Source: an uncultured Actinomycetes bacterium
GTDB lineage: Bacteria; Actinomycetota; Actinomycetes; Nanopelagicales; Nanopelagicaceae
Length of the DNA stretch: 23,066 nt
Assembly: GCA_903897155.1 (NCBI GenBank)
Contig: CAIUAO010000110.1
Span: 1-23,066 of the forward strand
Reading direction: 5' to 3'
Below, in pieces: positions 1 through 9,515 of the stretch. A program made the translations under genes and the position numbers. The first letter of the stretch is position 1; each line of letters starts with the position of its first letter. The notes under the pieces are model-generated. The model was not told the origin of the DNA, did not search any database, and saw nothing but the letters and a program-made list of their open reading frames with translations.

Positions 1-1451
1 ACTCACGTATTCCAGAAGTTGTCGATGAGGCTTATGGTCTTTTCTTAGACTTAGATGCAAAAGATGATCAAATTGAATTTCCTGTCGTCTATGCATCTGC
101 AAAAGCAGGTCGTGCATCAATGACTCGACCAGAAAATGGCGTGATGCCAGATCGAGAGAATCTCGATGCACTCTTTGAAGTTATCTTTAATACGATTCCG
201 GCACCGGTGTATCACGAAGGTGCGCCGCTACAAGCACACGTCACAAACCTTGACTCCTCTCCTTATCTCGGTCGTTTAGCACTTTGCCGTGTTCGCGAAG
301 GTGTTATTAAAAAAGGCGAAACTGTCATGTGGATGAAGACTGATGGAACAAGCGAGAGAGTAAAGATCTCTGAGCTGCTTATTACAAACGGATTAGAGCG
401 GGTTCCAGCACTTGAAGCAGGACCAGGCGACATCATCGCTGTTGCAGGTATCGAGACAATTACTTTGGGTGAAACGCTTGCCGATCTTGAAAAGCCTCAC
501 GCCCTTCCTCTCATCACAGTAGATGAACCATCTATCTCTATGACGATTGGTATTAATACCTCTCCTCTTGCAGGCCAAGTTGGAAAGTTACTTACTGCGC
601 GTCAAGTGAAAAACCGTTTAGATGCAGAGCTCATTGGTAACGTTTCATTACGTGTTATAAATACAGATCGTCCTGATACATGGGAAGTGCAAGGTCGCGG
701 TGAGCTACAACTTGCAGTTCTTGTTGAAATCATGCGACGTGAAGGTTTTGAATTAACCGTCGGAAAACCACAAGTGGTTCTCAAGACAGTTGATGGAAAA
801 CTTCAGGAGCCAATGGAGCGTTTGAGTATTGATATTCCAGATGAGTTCTTGGGTGTAGTTACTCAACTCATGGCTCTTCGTAAAGGCCGTATGGAGCAGA
901 TGGTGAACCACGGAACAGGCTGGATTCGTTTAGATTTCAAAGTTCCTTCACGTGGTCTCATTGGTTTTCGTACTGAGTTCCTTACAGAAACTCGTGGAAC
1001 AGGTCTTATTCACCACGTCTTTGATGGATATGAAAACTGGAATGGTGAGATTCGTACACGCTTGAGTGGTTCTCTTGTTGCCGATCGCCGTGGAACTGTT
1101 ACTGCTTATGCTGTTGATGGAGTTCAAGAGCGCGGTGTGATCTTCCTTGAAGTAGGAACTGAAGTCTATGAAGGCATGATTGTCGGAGAGAATTCACGTA
1201 CCGAAGATATGGATGTCAATATTGTGCGTGAAAAGAAGTTAACGAACATGCGTTCATCTGGCGCTGATGATGCCAACCGCATCGTTCCTCCAAAATTGCT
1301 GAACCTGGAACAGGCTTTGGAATTCTGCCGCGAAGATGAGTGTGTGGAAGTAACACCTAAGACCGTTCGCGTTCGCAAGGTAATTCTGGATCAAAGCGAA
1401 CGAGCACGTAACGTTGGCCGGGCAAAGAAGGTCAATCAGAACGCTGAATAG
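1..1451 (+). CDS. typA: TypA/BipA translational GTPase, 3' part
   Basis: C-terminal part of the ribosome-binding GTPase TypA (BipA), which acts in ribosome assembly and stress or cold adaptation. The reading frame is open from base 3, so the 5' end lies outside the window and the ATG at 120 is internal. The first residues (SRIPEVVDEAYGLFLDL, then FPVVYASAKAG) are the end of the G domain, with the SAK guanine-specificity motif. After this come the EF-Tu-like domain II (LDSSPYLGRLALCRV), the EF-G-like domains III and V (RGELQLAVLVEIMRREG; SRGLIGFRTEFLT) and the TypA-specific C-terminal domain (NIVREKKLTNMRSSGADD). About 480 residues are visible of the usual 600-odd. Family assignment is secure. 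It ends 35 bases before adnA, which seems to have its own promoter. Confidence 0.97.
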   Translation, partial: SRIPEVVDEAYGLFLDLDAKDDQIEFPVVYASAKAGRASMTRPENGVMPDRENLDALFEVIFNTIPAPVYHEGAPLQAHVTNLDSSPYLGRLALCRVREGVIKKGETVMWMKTDGTSERVKISELLITNGLERVPALEAGPGDIIAVAGIETITLGETLADLEKPHALPLITVDEPSISMTIGINTSPLAGQVGKLLTARQVKNRLDAELIGNVSLRVINTDRPDTWEVQGRGELQLAVLVEIMRREGFELTVGKPQVVLKTVDGKLQEPMERLSIDIPDEFLGVVTQLMALRKGRMEQMVNHGTGWIRLDFKVPSRGLIGFRTEFLTETRGTGLIHHVFDGYENWNGEIRTRLSGSLVADRRGTVTAYAVDGVQERGVIFLEVGTEVYEGMIVGENSRTEDMDVNIVREKKLTNMRSSGADDANRIVPPKLLNLEQALEFCREDECVEVTPKTVRVRKVILDQSERARNVGRAKKVNQNAE

Positions 1452-1474
1452 GTGCTTCTGTCAGCCCTTGCTAG

Positions 1475-1486
1475 TTAGATAGGCCT
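1475..1486 (+). promoter_or_regulatory. Candidate leaderless promoter of adnA
   Basis: A -10-like hexamer TTAGAT (1475-1480) is followed by exactly six bases and then the adnA ATG, so transcription would start at the A of the start codon. No Shine-Dalgarno sequence is visible before this ATG, and no convincing -35 was found. The same spacing recurs at other genes in the window. Confidence 0.45.
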
Positions 1487-4400
1487 ATGGCTTACCTCAA
1501 GGGTGAAAAAGAATTAAGGCTGGTACGGCGCGCAAGCGTCTTGCCAGCTTTCACTTTTTCTCCTGCGCAATTAGAAGTTATCAATCACCGCCGAACACCG
1601 CTTGCTGTTTATGGGGGACCAGGAACAGGCAAAACAACGACGCTAGTTGAATCGGTCATTGCGCGCGTTAGCGCCGGCGTTGATCCCAATTCGATTCTCA
1701 TTATTACTTATGGACGCGAGCGTGCTGCAGATCTACGAGATCAGATTGCGCTGCGCGCAGGATCTACTTCTTTTGAACCACTTGCGCGGACATTTCATTC
1801 ACTTGCGTTCTCAATTCTTAATGAAAAATTGGGGCAAGATCCGCTTCGTTATGTATTGATCTCAGGAGCTGAGCAAGATGCAGCCATCAAGGCAATGGTT
1901 CAAAACCCATTAGTGAATGTTCCGTGGCACCCAGACTTGCAGCAGGCGCTTACAACAAGGGGATTCGTCCGAGAAGTTCGCGACTTAATTTTGCGAGCAA
2001 CTGAACTTGGCCTTAATGCAAAAGATTTACAAGCCAAAGGCGCAGAGTTAAAAGAGAAGTACTGGGATGGCGCTGCTCATTTTTGGTCGCATTATTATTT
2101 TAGCTCTGAATTACAAAGCGCCACAGTCGGTGATGGTCTTGTTCGTATTGACCCCAGCGCGATTATTCATGAAGCGCTGATGTTGCTAGATAGTGATGCC
2201 AAACGATTAGATCTTTACAGGGCTCGCTACACAACAGTTATTGTGGATGAATTTCAAGAAAGTGATCAATCGCAAAGAGCGCTACTCAAACTTCTAGCAC
2301 CTGATGATCTTCTTATTTTTGCTGATCCTGATTCGGCCATTGGCCGCTTTCGAGGAGCAGATCCAGATGGTTTAGTGCGTGCACTCGATGCAATGGCACC
2401 TAAGAAGATTGTTTTAGGTGAGGTCTTTCGAAGCTCACCTGAAATTACAGATGTTGTGATGGAAGTATCTTCTCATTTTAAAGGAACATCACCGGCTCGA
2501 TTAAGAAAGAGTGTGGTGAGCAAGGAGCCAGGCAGTGTTGATTTAGCAAAGCTTTCTGGGGTGAGTGAAGAAGCAAATTACATTGCACATGCTTTTAAAT
2601 CAGCACACCTGCGCACTGGCCTGCCATGGTCACAGATGGCCGTACTTGTGAGAGCTCCTGGCAAAGAGGTAAGCGCGCTCCAGCGTGCTTTTACATTAAA
2701 TGGAATTCCACTCAGCGTTGATGCGACGGCTCTTGCACTTGCTGATAATCCAGCGGTAACACCACTTCTTGCACTTGCTCAGGTTGTAATAAGAGTAAAT
2801 AAAGGGGCAAAACTCACCGCATCTGATTGGCCGACACTTGAGCAGATCTTGCTCTCTGAATATGGCGGAGCAGATGCACTACAACTTCGACAAATTCGCC
2901 TTGCTCTTTCAAAGGTACGTGATGACAAAAGAAGCACAACAGAGATGATGATTGATGCACTTGTGCAGCCAACAGCTCAATTACCGTGGGAGCAGATACT
3001 TCCGCTTAAACGTGTCAATGATTTAATTGCAGCAGGTAAAAAGGCAGCGCACTTTTCAAGTGATGTTGGTGATTTAATCTGGGCGCTTTGGGATTGCGCA
3101 AAAGACTACGAAGGTAATCCACTTGCCAATGTGTGGCGCCAAAGAGCGTTTGCCGGCGGTTCAAAAGGAGCACAGGCAGATCGAGATTTAGATGCAGTCA
3201 TTCAACTCTTTGAATCCGCACGCCGCTTTACAGAACGCAATGTTGATTCAACTCCGCAACTTTTTATTGATCAGTTACTTGATGAAAGAATCCTTTCAGA
3301 CAGCATTACATCTAGTGCTCAAAGGGAAGAGGTTGTTTCCCTTCTTACCGTTCATGCAGCAAAGGGGCTTGAGTGGGAATTAGTTGGAGTTGCTGGTTTG
3401 CAGGAAGGTTCTTGGCCAAACTTAAAAGAACGTGGCTCACTTCTTGGTTCAGATCGTTTGGTAGAAGCAGCACGAACTGGGCTCACCACTCACAGTGAGA
3501 TTAGGGCAGCATCAGCAGCTGGTCTGTTGGAAGATGAAAGACGTTTGTTACATGTAGCCCTTTCACGCGCAAAATCACGACTGATTGTTACTGCGGTTGC
3601 TGAAGAAGATTCTGCCCCCTCTAGGTATTTTGAAGAATTGTGCGAGAGCGTGCATGGTTTTGGTTCTGATGAACTTACATCTTCCGTTCCAAGGTCTCTC
3701 ACGAGCCAAGCACTTGTTGCAACGCTTCGGCGTGAAGTAATGCGAGGAGATGAATTTGCCGCCGGACTGCTTAAAACGTTAGCCGATGGTGGGATAAAAA
3801 GTGCGGACCCAGATCAATGGCTGGGCGCAAAACAACTCAGCGTTGATGCACCGGTAGTTGGCGCGGATCAAAAGGTATATGTTTCACCAAGCAGCCTTGC
3901 CTCATTTGATGATTGTGGACTGAAGTGGTTCTTAGAAAAATCTGGTGCTCAAGATGGTGACTCCACTGCGCAATTGCTAGGTGTTGCTATTCACTTCATC
4001 GCTTCCCAGGTAGCAAAGAATCCAGATCTGAGCGCGCAAGAAGGAATTGCTCAACTCACTGATGCATGGCCAGTTGTTGATCAAAATGTAGGTTGGTATA
4101 AAAAAGAGCAGCTTGAAGTTGCATCTGAGATGATTCGCCGTTTCTTTGAATGGAATGAAAAGAATCCCCGTGAGTTAGCTTTTGTTGAAAAAAGCTTCAC
4201 AGCAGAACTTGGCAGAGCAGTTCTCAGTGGCTCTCTTGATCGATTAGAGGTTGATGAGAACGGAAAGTACTTTGTTGTTGATTTGAAGACCGGCGGTACT
4301 TTTGATACTCAGGAAGATGTTCGGTCAAATAAACAATTAAGTGCTTATCAATTAGCCGTAACAGAGGGTGCAATTGAAGGCGTTGATGCGGGGTCTAAGA

Positions 4401-4621
4401 CAGCTGGCGCAGGACTTTTATATCTAGCGAAAACAACGACTAAAAATGAAACTGTTGACCAAGGCGCAATTATCCCCGATGTGATTAAAGAAGAGATTAA
4501 GGCAACTGCAGAAGGTATGGCAGCTGCGACTTTTAAAGCTGTCATAAACAAGCGTTGCCGCACATGCGCTCTTAAAGGAATATGCCCGCTTCAAACACAA
4601 GGGCGGAGTGTGATTGAGTAA
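1487..4621 (+). CDS. adnA: AdnA subunit of the AdnAB helicase-nuclease
   Basis: A 1044-residue UvrD-family motor fused to a RecB-type nuclease. It matches AdnA, partner of AdnB in the actinobacterial heterodimer that resects double-strand breaks (counterpart of RecBCD/AddAB). Visible parts: Walker A GGPGTGKT with K49, Walker B DEFQ with D254/E255, motif TVHAAKGLEWE, motif VI ALSRAKSRL, and the C-terminal nuclease with D918 (GSLDRLE), D932 and K934 (VVDLKTGG). Four cysteines, C810 and C1024/C1027/C1033, have the AddB-like spacing that holds an iron-sulphur cluster around the nuclease domain. D932 lies close to the catalytic aspartate I recall for mycobacterial AdnA (D934), and overall length agrees. 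The stop codon overlaps the adnB start by one base (TAATG), implying translational coupling. UvrD-like helicases are numerous, but gene pair, length and cysteines favour AdnA. Confidence 0.93.
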   Translation: MAYLKGEKELRLVRRASVLPAFTFSPAQLEVINHRRTPLAVYGGPGTGKTTTLVESVIARVSAGVDPNSILIITYGRERAADLRDQIALRAGSTSFEPLARTFHSLAFSILNEKLGQDPLRYVLISGAEQDAAIKAMVQNPLVNVPWHPDLQQALTTRGFVREVRDLILRATELGLNAKDLQAKGAELKEKYWDGAAHFWSHYYFSSELQSATVGDGLVRIDPSAIIHEALMLLDSDAKRLDLYRARYTTVIVDEFQESDQSQRALLKLLAPDDLLIFADPDSAIGRFRGADPDGLVRALDAMAPKKIVLGEVFRSSPEITDVVMEVSSHFKGTSPARLRKSVVSKEPGSVDLAKLSGVSEEANYIAHAFKSAHLRTGLPWSQMAVLVRAPGKEVSALQRAFTLNGIPLSVDATALALADNPAVTPLLALAQVVIRVNKGAKLTASDWPTLEQILLSEYGGADALQLRQIRLALSKVRDDKRSTTEMMIDALVQPTAQLPWEQILPLKRVNDLIAAGKKAAHFSSDVGDLIWALWDCAKDYEGNPLANVWRQRAFAGGSKGAQADRDLDAVIQLFESARRFTERNVDSTPQLFIDQLLDERILSDSITSSAQREEVVSLLTVHAAKGLEWELVGVAGLQEGSWPNLKERGSLLGSDRLVEAARTGLTTHSEIRAASAAGLLEDERRLLHVALSRAKSRLIVTAVAEEDSAPSRYFEELCESVHGFGSDELTSSVPRSLTSQALVATLRREVMRGDEFAAGLLKTLADGGIKSADPDQWLGAKQLSVDAPVVGADQKVYVSPSSLASFDDCGLKWFLEKSGAQDGDSTAQLLGVAIHFIASQVAKNPDLSAQEGIAQLTDAWPVVDQNVGWYKKEQLEVASEMIRRFFEWNEKNPRELAFVEKSFTAELGRAVLSGSLDRLEVDENGKYFVVDLKTGGTFDTQEDVRSNKQLSAYQLAVTEGAIEGVDAGSKTAGAGLLYLAKTTTKNETVDQGAIIPDVIKEEIKATAEGMAAATFKAVINKRCRTCALKGICPLQTQGRSVIE

Positions 4622-7600
4622 TGATTAGCGCAATTGAAATTGCCCAAGCACTTGCAAGTAATGGAGGCAAGCTGATTCTTCCTACCGATGAGCAGCGGGC
4701 AATAATTGAATCTACTCATATGGGTCCAACCGTCATTATTGCTGGCGCCGGTTCTGGAAAGACAGAGACGATGTCGCAAAGAGTGCTCTGGCTTGTGGCA
4801 AATGGGATCATCTCTCCTCATGAAATATTAGGTCTGACTTTTACTCGAAAAGCAGCGGGTGAACTTTCACAGCGCATTAGAAAACGCCTCAAGCAACTGC
4901 GCAAGGCTGGTCTTATTCCCCAAAGCGCGGAGGGGAATATTGCACCTGATATCACTGTTGATGTTTCCACCTATCACTCATATGCAGGACGCATTCTGGT
5001 TGAACATGGCATTCGTATTGGTATTGATGCAGATATTGAACCCCTTGGTGAAGCAGCGGCTTGGCAACTAACAAATCAAGTAGTTAATAGCTTTGCTGAA
5101 GTTGATTATGGAATTTTTCATAAACCAGCCCATATTGTTGAAGCGGTACTGAACTTGTCAAGTGAGATTGCAGAACATAACCAGAGCGTTGAATCTATCC
5201 GCGCTGGTTTGATTGAACACTTGGAAGATTTCCAGAAAATTACTTCAGGATCAAATGATGAAACAAGATCAGCGATTGAGATCATGAAAGAGCGTTTGGC
5301 AATCTTGCCTATGATTGAGAAGATCGATCAGCACCGCCTTGAACATGGGGATCTAACGTTTAACGATCAGATGTCATATGCAGCAAAACTAGTGGAACAA
5401 GTCCCTGAAATTAGTGAGATCGAACGCGCCAAATATAAAGTAGTTCTCCTTGATGAGTACCAAGATACTTCTTATAGTCAGGTGCGCTTTTTGTCCTCTT
5501 TGTTTGGAAGGGGCCATGCTGTTACAGCGGTAGGAGATCCCAACCAAGCAATTTATGGCTGGCGCGGTGCCTCAACACAAACACTTGAAACTTTTGCAGA
5601 GCACTTCGGGAAAGATTGCAAGACCTTTGATCTTCTCACGACATGGCGTAATGACAAGAGAATTTTAGAGTTTGCAAACACTGTTATCGGTAGTAGCTCG
5701 GTATCAGTTAAGCCACTTCTCCCCAGATTAACCGCCGGTGAGGGTGAAGTATCTTGCGGTCTTTATCTCACACTTGCAGATGAAGCAGAAGCTATTGCTA
5801 AGTACATGGCTAATTTATGGCATGAACCAAAACGCCTAGAGTTGCCAGAAGATGCACGCAGTAGCTTTGCTGTTTTAGTTCGCACTAAAAGTTATATCCC
5901 TCAAATTGAAATGGCACTACAAAACGCTGGGCTTCCAACAGAAGTTGTTGGCGTGGGAGGCCTTGTTCATATCCCTGAAATTGCAGACATTATTGCTCTT
6001 CTTCGCACAGTGACATTTCCCGATGCTGGAACTGCCCTTGCACGTTTGCTCATTGGTCCACGGTTAGCACTGGGTCCTAAAGACCTTGCTGCACTTGGTT
6101 CATATTCCAGAGATATTGCAAAGAAGTCACAGGTACGACGCAGCGATAAATTAGAAGAGATTTTAGAGTTCGGCAATCACATAGTTCTTGAAGCAGATGA
6201 TTTCGCTATTGGTTCAATCATTGAAGCACTTGAATTTATTGATGATGCGCCAAGAGGATCGTTTTCATCAGAAGGCCTTAATCGCTTAAAGCAGTTTAAA
6301 GAAGAGCTCACTGGACTTCGAAGAAATATGACAGGTTCTATTACTGACATGATTATTGAAGCAGAGCGCTTCTTACACCTAGACACAGAAGTCTTGGTCA
6401 GAGATGGATGGGAAAAGGGGCGCAGGCATCTAGATAAGTTCCTAGATGAAGCTGCAACTTTCCAACGTGCCGGTGGAAGTCTTTCAACATTCTTACAATG
6501 GCTAGATGCTGCTGAAGCACGTGAAGGTGGACTTAAACCTGCATCTATTACAGTGAACAATCGCGCAGTTCAACTTCTTACAGTGCACAGCGCGAAAGGT
6601 GCCGAGTGGGATGTTGTAGCAGTCCCAGGACTTATCGAAGGTGTCTTTCCTGGTAAAGAGCGAAGCTCATCTGCATGGACAAAATATTCAGGTTCATTAC
6701 CATTGCAATTTAGAGGCGATCATCTGCAATTTGAAGATTTCCAGTTCCCACATAGCAATAATATTAAAGCTAGTGATGTTGGCAAAGCACTCGAGAAGTT
6801 CAGTAGACATTGGCAAGAGCGCAAAATTCAAGAAGAGTTCAGACTTGGTTACGTTGCATTCACACGGGCAAAGACGCACTTACTGTGCACTGCTACCTGG
6901 TTTAGGGATGGCAAGAGAGCAGTAGAGGCAAGTGCACTATTTAATTTAGCTTATGAATTTTGTGAGAAAAAAGATCCCTCATCAGTAATTAACCGAGCAG
7001 AGAAAGCCGATGAAAATCCAGATCTGGCTAATCCGCGAAGCGCAGATTGGCCACTACCAAATTCACGTGCTGGTCTTATCCAAGAATCAGCAAAGAAAGT
7101 TGTAAGTGCACAAGGTTTTGATATCCAAGCAGCCCTTGGCGTAGAGAAAGATCCGCAGAGGGTGTCACTGCTTTCAGATGCTCAATCACTCATCTCGCAA
7201 GTGAAAGAGAGAAACAGCGTTGAAAGTATCTATCTTCCACAGCGCTTATCTGTCTCATCACTGATTACTCTGGAAAAAAATCCAGAAGAACTAGCAATTA
7301 ATATTCGCCGCCCAATGCCAAGGCATACAGATCCTTTTGCAAAGAGGGGTACAGAATTTCACTTATGGCTTGAGCGTCACTTCGAAAGCAGCACACTTTT
7401 TGATGAAGACGTCTTTGATCCGATGGTTAAAAGTGATGTTCCTTTAAAGGAACTTCAAGATTGTTGGCTTGCAAGCAGTTGGGCAAAGCGCACTCCACAT
7501 GAAGTGGAAGCAGGGTTTGAAACTGTGATTGCTGGTGTCGTTCTGCGCGGGCGTATTGATGCTGTCTATAAAGATGGTGATGAGTACGAAGTTGTCGACT

Positions 7601-7818
7601 GGAAGACAGGTCGGGTCAAGGAAGGTGAAGATTTAGAGAGCGCTTCTATTCAGCTTGCTATGTATCGATTGGCTTATGCAAAACTCCATAATATTCCCAT
7701 TGAGAAAATTAAAGCTGCTTTTTATTATGTTGCAGATGATAAGACAATCTACAGAGAAAATTTATCTAGTGAAGATGAGATAGCTGTAATTATTTCAGCT
7801 ATTGAACTTGTCTCTTAA
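4621..7818 (+). CDS. adnB: AdnB subunit of the AdnAB helicase-nuclease
   Basis: A 1065-residue SF1A helicase with a C-terminal RecB-type nuclease, the second AdnAB subunit. Motifs: Walker A AGAGSGKT with K47, TFTRKAAGEL (motif Ia), Walker B DEYQDT with D278/E279, GDPNQAIYGWRGA (motif III), TVHSAKGAEWD, and motif VI AFTRAKTHL. The nuclease shows D980 (GRIDAV), D993 and K995 (VVDWKTG), then QLAMYRLAYA. Unlike AdnA it lacks the four-cysteine set, as expected for AdnB. From what is known of mycobacterial AdnAB, AdnB is the main driving motor and both nuclease domains cut, one strand each. The start is fixed by the one-base overlap with adnA. The 3' end overlaps the convergent nuclease-family gene by 20 bases. 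Confidence 0.93.
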   Translation: MISAIEIAQALASNGGKLILPTDEQRAIIESTHMGPTVIIAGAGSGKTETMSQRVLWLVANGIISPHEILGLTFTRKAAGELSQRIRKRLKQLRKAGLIPQSAEGNIAPDITVDVSTYHSYAGRILVEHGIRIGIDADIEPLGEAAAWQLTNQVVNSFAEVDYGIFHKPAHIVEAVLNLSSEIAEHNQSVESIRAGLIEHLEDFQKITSGSNDETRSAIEIMKERLAILPMIEKIDQHRLEHGDLTFNDQMSYAAKLVEQVPEISEIERAKYKVVLLDEYQDTSYSQVRFLSSLFGRGHAVTAVGDPNQAIYGWRGASTQTLETFAEHFGKDCKTFDLLTTWRNDKRILEFANTVIGSSSVSVKPLLPRLTAGEGEVSCGLYLTLADEAEAIAKYMANLWHEPKRLELPEDARSSFAVLVRTKSYIPQIEMALQNAGLPTEVVGVGGLVHIPEIADIIALLRTVTFPDAGTALARLLIGPRLALGPKDLAALGSYSRDIAKKSQVRRSDKLEEILEFGNHIVLEADDFAIGSIIEALEFIDDAPRGSFSSEGLNRLKQFKEELTGLRRNMTGSITDMIIEAERFLHLDTEVLVRDGWEKGRRHLDKFLDEAATFQRAGGSLSTFLQWLDAAEAREGGLKPASITVNNRAVQLLTVHSAKGAEWDVVAVPGLIEGVFPGKERSSSAWTKYSGSLPLQFRGDHLQFEDFQFPHSNNIKASDVGKALEKFSRHWQERKIQEEFRLGYVAFTRAKTHLLCTATWFRDGKRAVEASALFNLAYEFCEKKDPSSVINRAEKADENPDLANPRSADWPLPNSRAGLIQESAKKVVSAQGFDIQAALGVEKDPQRVSLLSDAQSLISQVKERNSVESIYLPQRLSVSSLITLEKNPEELAINIRRPMPRHTDPFAKRGTEFHLWLERHFESSTLFDEDVFDPMVKSDVPLKELQDCWLASSWAKRTPHEVEAGFETVIAGVVLRGRIDAVYKDGDEYEVVDWKTGRVKEGEDLESASIQLAMYRLAYAKLHNIPIEKIKAAFYYVADDKTIYRENLSSEDEIAVIISAIELVS

Positions 7819-8578
7819 TTTCAACCGCTAGAGGAATATGATCGCTGATTGCCATTTTTTCCATAGTTACTTGCGAATAATCTAATTCCTCTTTACTCAT
7901 TATGTAGTCAAATTGAATTGCTGGCTTCCATGAGGGATAGGTATTTTTAATTCCCAAAGTTCTCCAAGGCGTGAGTTTTTCAGGAAGATTCCATCCGAGG
8001 TTGAGATCTCCAAGCAGCAGATGTGTACCAGGAAGTTTTGCCATAAAGCGTTGAATTTTTCGTAGTTGAAAGTAGTTGACAAAAGGAACAAAGGATAAAT
8101 GCGTGGTTGCTACGGTAAAACCGTTTTCAAGTTCAGCGATGATACATACTCGTGGTTCATCTTTAATATACATAAGGCGCATACCTTTTTTACCACCCAC
8201 GGCAAGTGGCATACCAATCCAAGCTTTACCTAGATCTAATCGATGCCACTTTTTCACTGCAATCTTTGAGATCATTCCAATGCCATAACTTGGTGAACTC
8301 TGTGATGATTGAAGTTCACTTTCATCACCCACAGGTTTTCTCCACACGCCACCGGGTGTTCCAATAAGTGCGCGTGCATATGCCCAATCTTTTGCGCCGG
8401 ATGCTTTGGCTATCTCTTCTACCTGCCTTGCGCCATCTGTGCGTGGTTGGTTCTCATCGACTTCTTGAACTCCAAGAAGATCACAATCAAGGTTGGCAAA
8501 AATACTTCTAAGCTCAGAGTTTGGCCCTTCGGGCAGCGGGGGCTGGCCGTGGAGCAGATTCCACGAGATGACCTTCAT
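7799..8578 (-). CDS. Endonuclease/exonuclease/phosphatase (EEP) family protein
   Basis: A 259-residue member of the EEP (DNase I/exonuclease III-like) superfamily of Mg-dependent phosphodiesterases. The catalytic set is complete: N7 (SWNLLHG), E39 (GVQEVD), H160 (TTHLSF), D191/N193 (GDLN) and D246/H247 (SDHIP). No signal peptide or membrane segment is present, so it is probably cytoplasmic. Substrate cannot be told from sequence; relatives cut DNA, RNA, phospholipids or inositol phosphates. It has its own promoter, is divergent from nudC across only 28 bases, and runs 20 bases into the 3' end of adnB. The location beside DNA-repair genes makes a nucleic-acid substrate plausible, but that is inference. 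Confidence 0.85.
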   Translation of the reverse strand: MKVISWNLLHGQPPLPEGPNSELRSIFANLDCDLLGVQEVDENQPRTDGARQVEEIAKASGAKDWAYARALIGTPGGVWRKPVGDESELQSSQSSPSYGIGMISKIAVKKWHRLDLGKAWIGMPLAVGGKKGMRLMYIKDEPRVCIIAELENGFTVATTHLSFVPFVNYFQLRKIQRFMAKLPGTHLLLGDLNLGWNLPEKLTPWRTLGIKNTYPSWKPAIQFDYIMSKEELDYSQVTMEKMAISDHIPLAVEIKRQVQ

Positions 8579-8597
8579 AAGTACAGGCTAGTAGGGT
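8568..8597 (+). promoter_or_regulatory. Candidate promoter of nudC
   Basis: ATGACC (8568-8573) as -35, an 18-base spacer, and TAGGGT (8592-8597) as -10. Transcription would start within about 0-3 bases of the nudC ATG at 8607. The -35 lies inside the first codons of the divergent EEP gene. No Shine-Dalgarno sequence precedes nudC. Confidence 0.4.
8585..8590 (-). promoter_or_regulatory. Candidate -10 of leaderless EEP gene promoter
   Basis: Read on the minus strand, TAGCCT is followed by six bases (GTACTT) and then the ATG at 8578, the leaderless spacing. No ribosome-binding site is visible. It is back to back with the nudC -10, only one base apart. Confidence 0.5.
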
Positions 8598-8606
8598 CGC
8601 CTCCTG

Positions 8607-9515
8607 ATGAAAATTCTTAAACTACCTCTATCGCGTTCAGTTGTTGATCGTGCTGCGCATCTGCGCACAGATGAGGCAAGCCTTGCCAAACTTTGGGCGA
8701 GCGGACGGATCCTTCATTTTAACGGCGAAGCATTTTTATCTGATGATCAAGGGCTGAAGTATTTATCTGCACAAGAGGTCACAGGTGTTGGAGAGAAAAT
8801 CTTTCTAGGCGCCCATAACGATGTTGCATATTTTCTTTGGTGCTCTGAAGTGGGAATTGGCGCAGAGGATTCATATAAAACTTTACGTGAAATTGGACAT
8901 CTACTTTCAGCTTTAGATATTGGACTTGCCGTACATGCTCAGGCAATTGCCCATTGGCATCATCGCAATCCCATCTGTCCGATGTGTGGCAGTCCAACTT
9001 CTGCCCAATTAGGCGGATCGGTCCGCAGATGTAGTGCAAATAGCCATGAGGTTTACCCTCGTAATGATCCAGCGATTATTGTTTTAGTAAAAGATTCTAA
9101 AGATCAGATACTTCTAGGTCGCCAAAGTGTCTGGCCAGAGCATCGCTTCTCAACGTTTGCAGGTTTTGTTGAAGCAGGTGAATCCTTTGAGCAATGTGTC
9201 GTCAGGGAAGTTTTTGAAGAAGCAAATGTTAAAGTCGCCGAGATTAATTATCTTGGTTCACAACCTTGGCCATTTCCTCAATCACTGATGATTGCATTTG
9301 AAGCAACAATTCTTGATCCAGAAAATGCCAAACCAGATGGAGAAGAGATAGTTGATATCCGCTGGTTTGATCGTGATTCACTTTATGCGGCAACACAAGA
9401 TGGAACCTTGTTACTGCCACCTGTGATTAGCGTAGCTAGAGCAATGATTCAGGCTTGGTACACCCAAGATGGTGCCCAGCGCCCAACACTTCCTGACGCA
9501 GAAACTTGGCGTTAA
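8607..9515 (+). CDS. nudC: NudC-type NADH pyrophosphatase / RNA NAD decapping hydrolase
   Basis: A 302-residue Nudix hydrolase that cleaves NAD(H) to NMN(H) and AMP; bacterial NudC also removes NAD caps from RNA. The order is an N-terminal NudC domain, a zinc ribbon (C124, C127, C142; the fourth ligand is not a cysteine, and a His in SHEVYPR is near that place), then the Nudix box from G186 (GFVEAGE with REVFEE). The NudC signature SQPWPFPQS occupies residues 218-226 and separates NADH pyrophosphatases from other Nudix enzymes. In the Nudix box the usual glycine after EE is asparagine (EEANV). The TAA stop abuts the ATG of the next gene with no bases between, so the two are surely cotranscribed. 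Confidence 0.93.
   Translation: MKILKLPLSRSVVDRAAHLRTDEASLAKLWASGRILHFNGEAFLSDDQGLKYLSAQEVTGVGEKIFLGAHNDVAYFLWCSEVGIGAEDSYKTLREIGHLLSALDIGLAVHAQAIAHWHHRNPICPMCGSPTSAQLGGSVRRCSANSHEVYPRNDPAIIVLVKDSKDQILLGRQSVWPEHRFSTFAGFVEAGESFEQCVVREVFEEANVKVAEINYLGSQPWPFPQSLMIAFEATILDPENAKPDGEEIVDIRWFDRDSLYAATQDGTLLLPPVISVARAMIQAWYTQDGAQRPTLPDAETWR

Noticed and set aside
6177..6560. 127-residue ORF on the minus strand inside adnB
   Set aside because: Lies wholly within a well-supported gene on the other strand, is Ser/Arg-rich, and shows no ribosome-binding site or domain.
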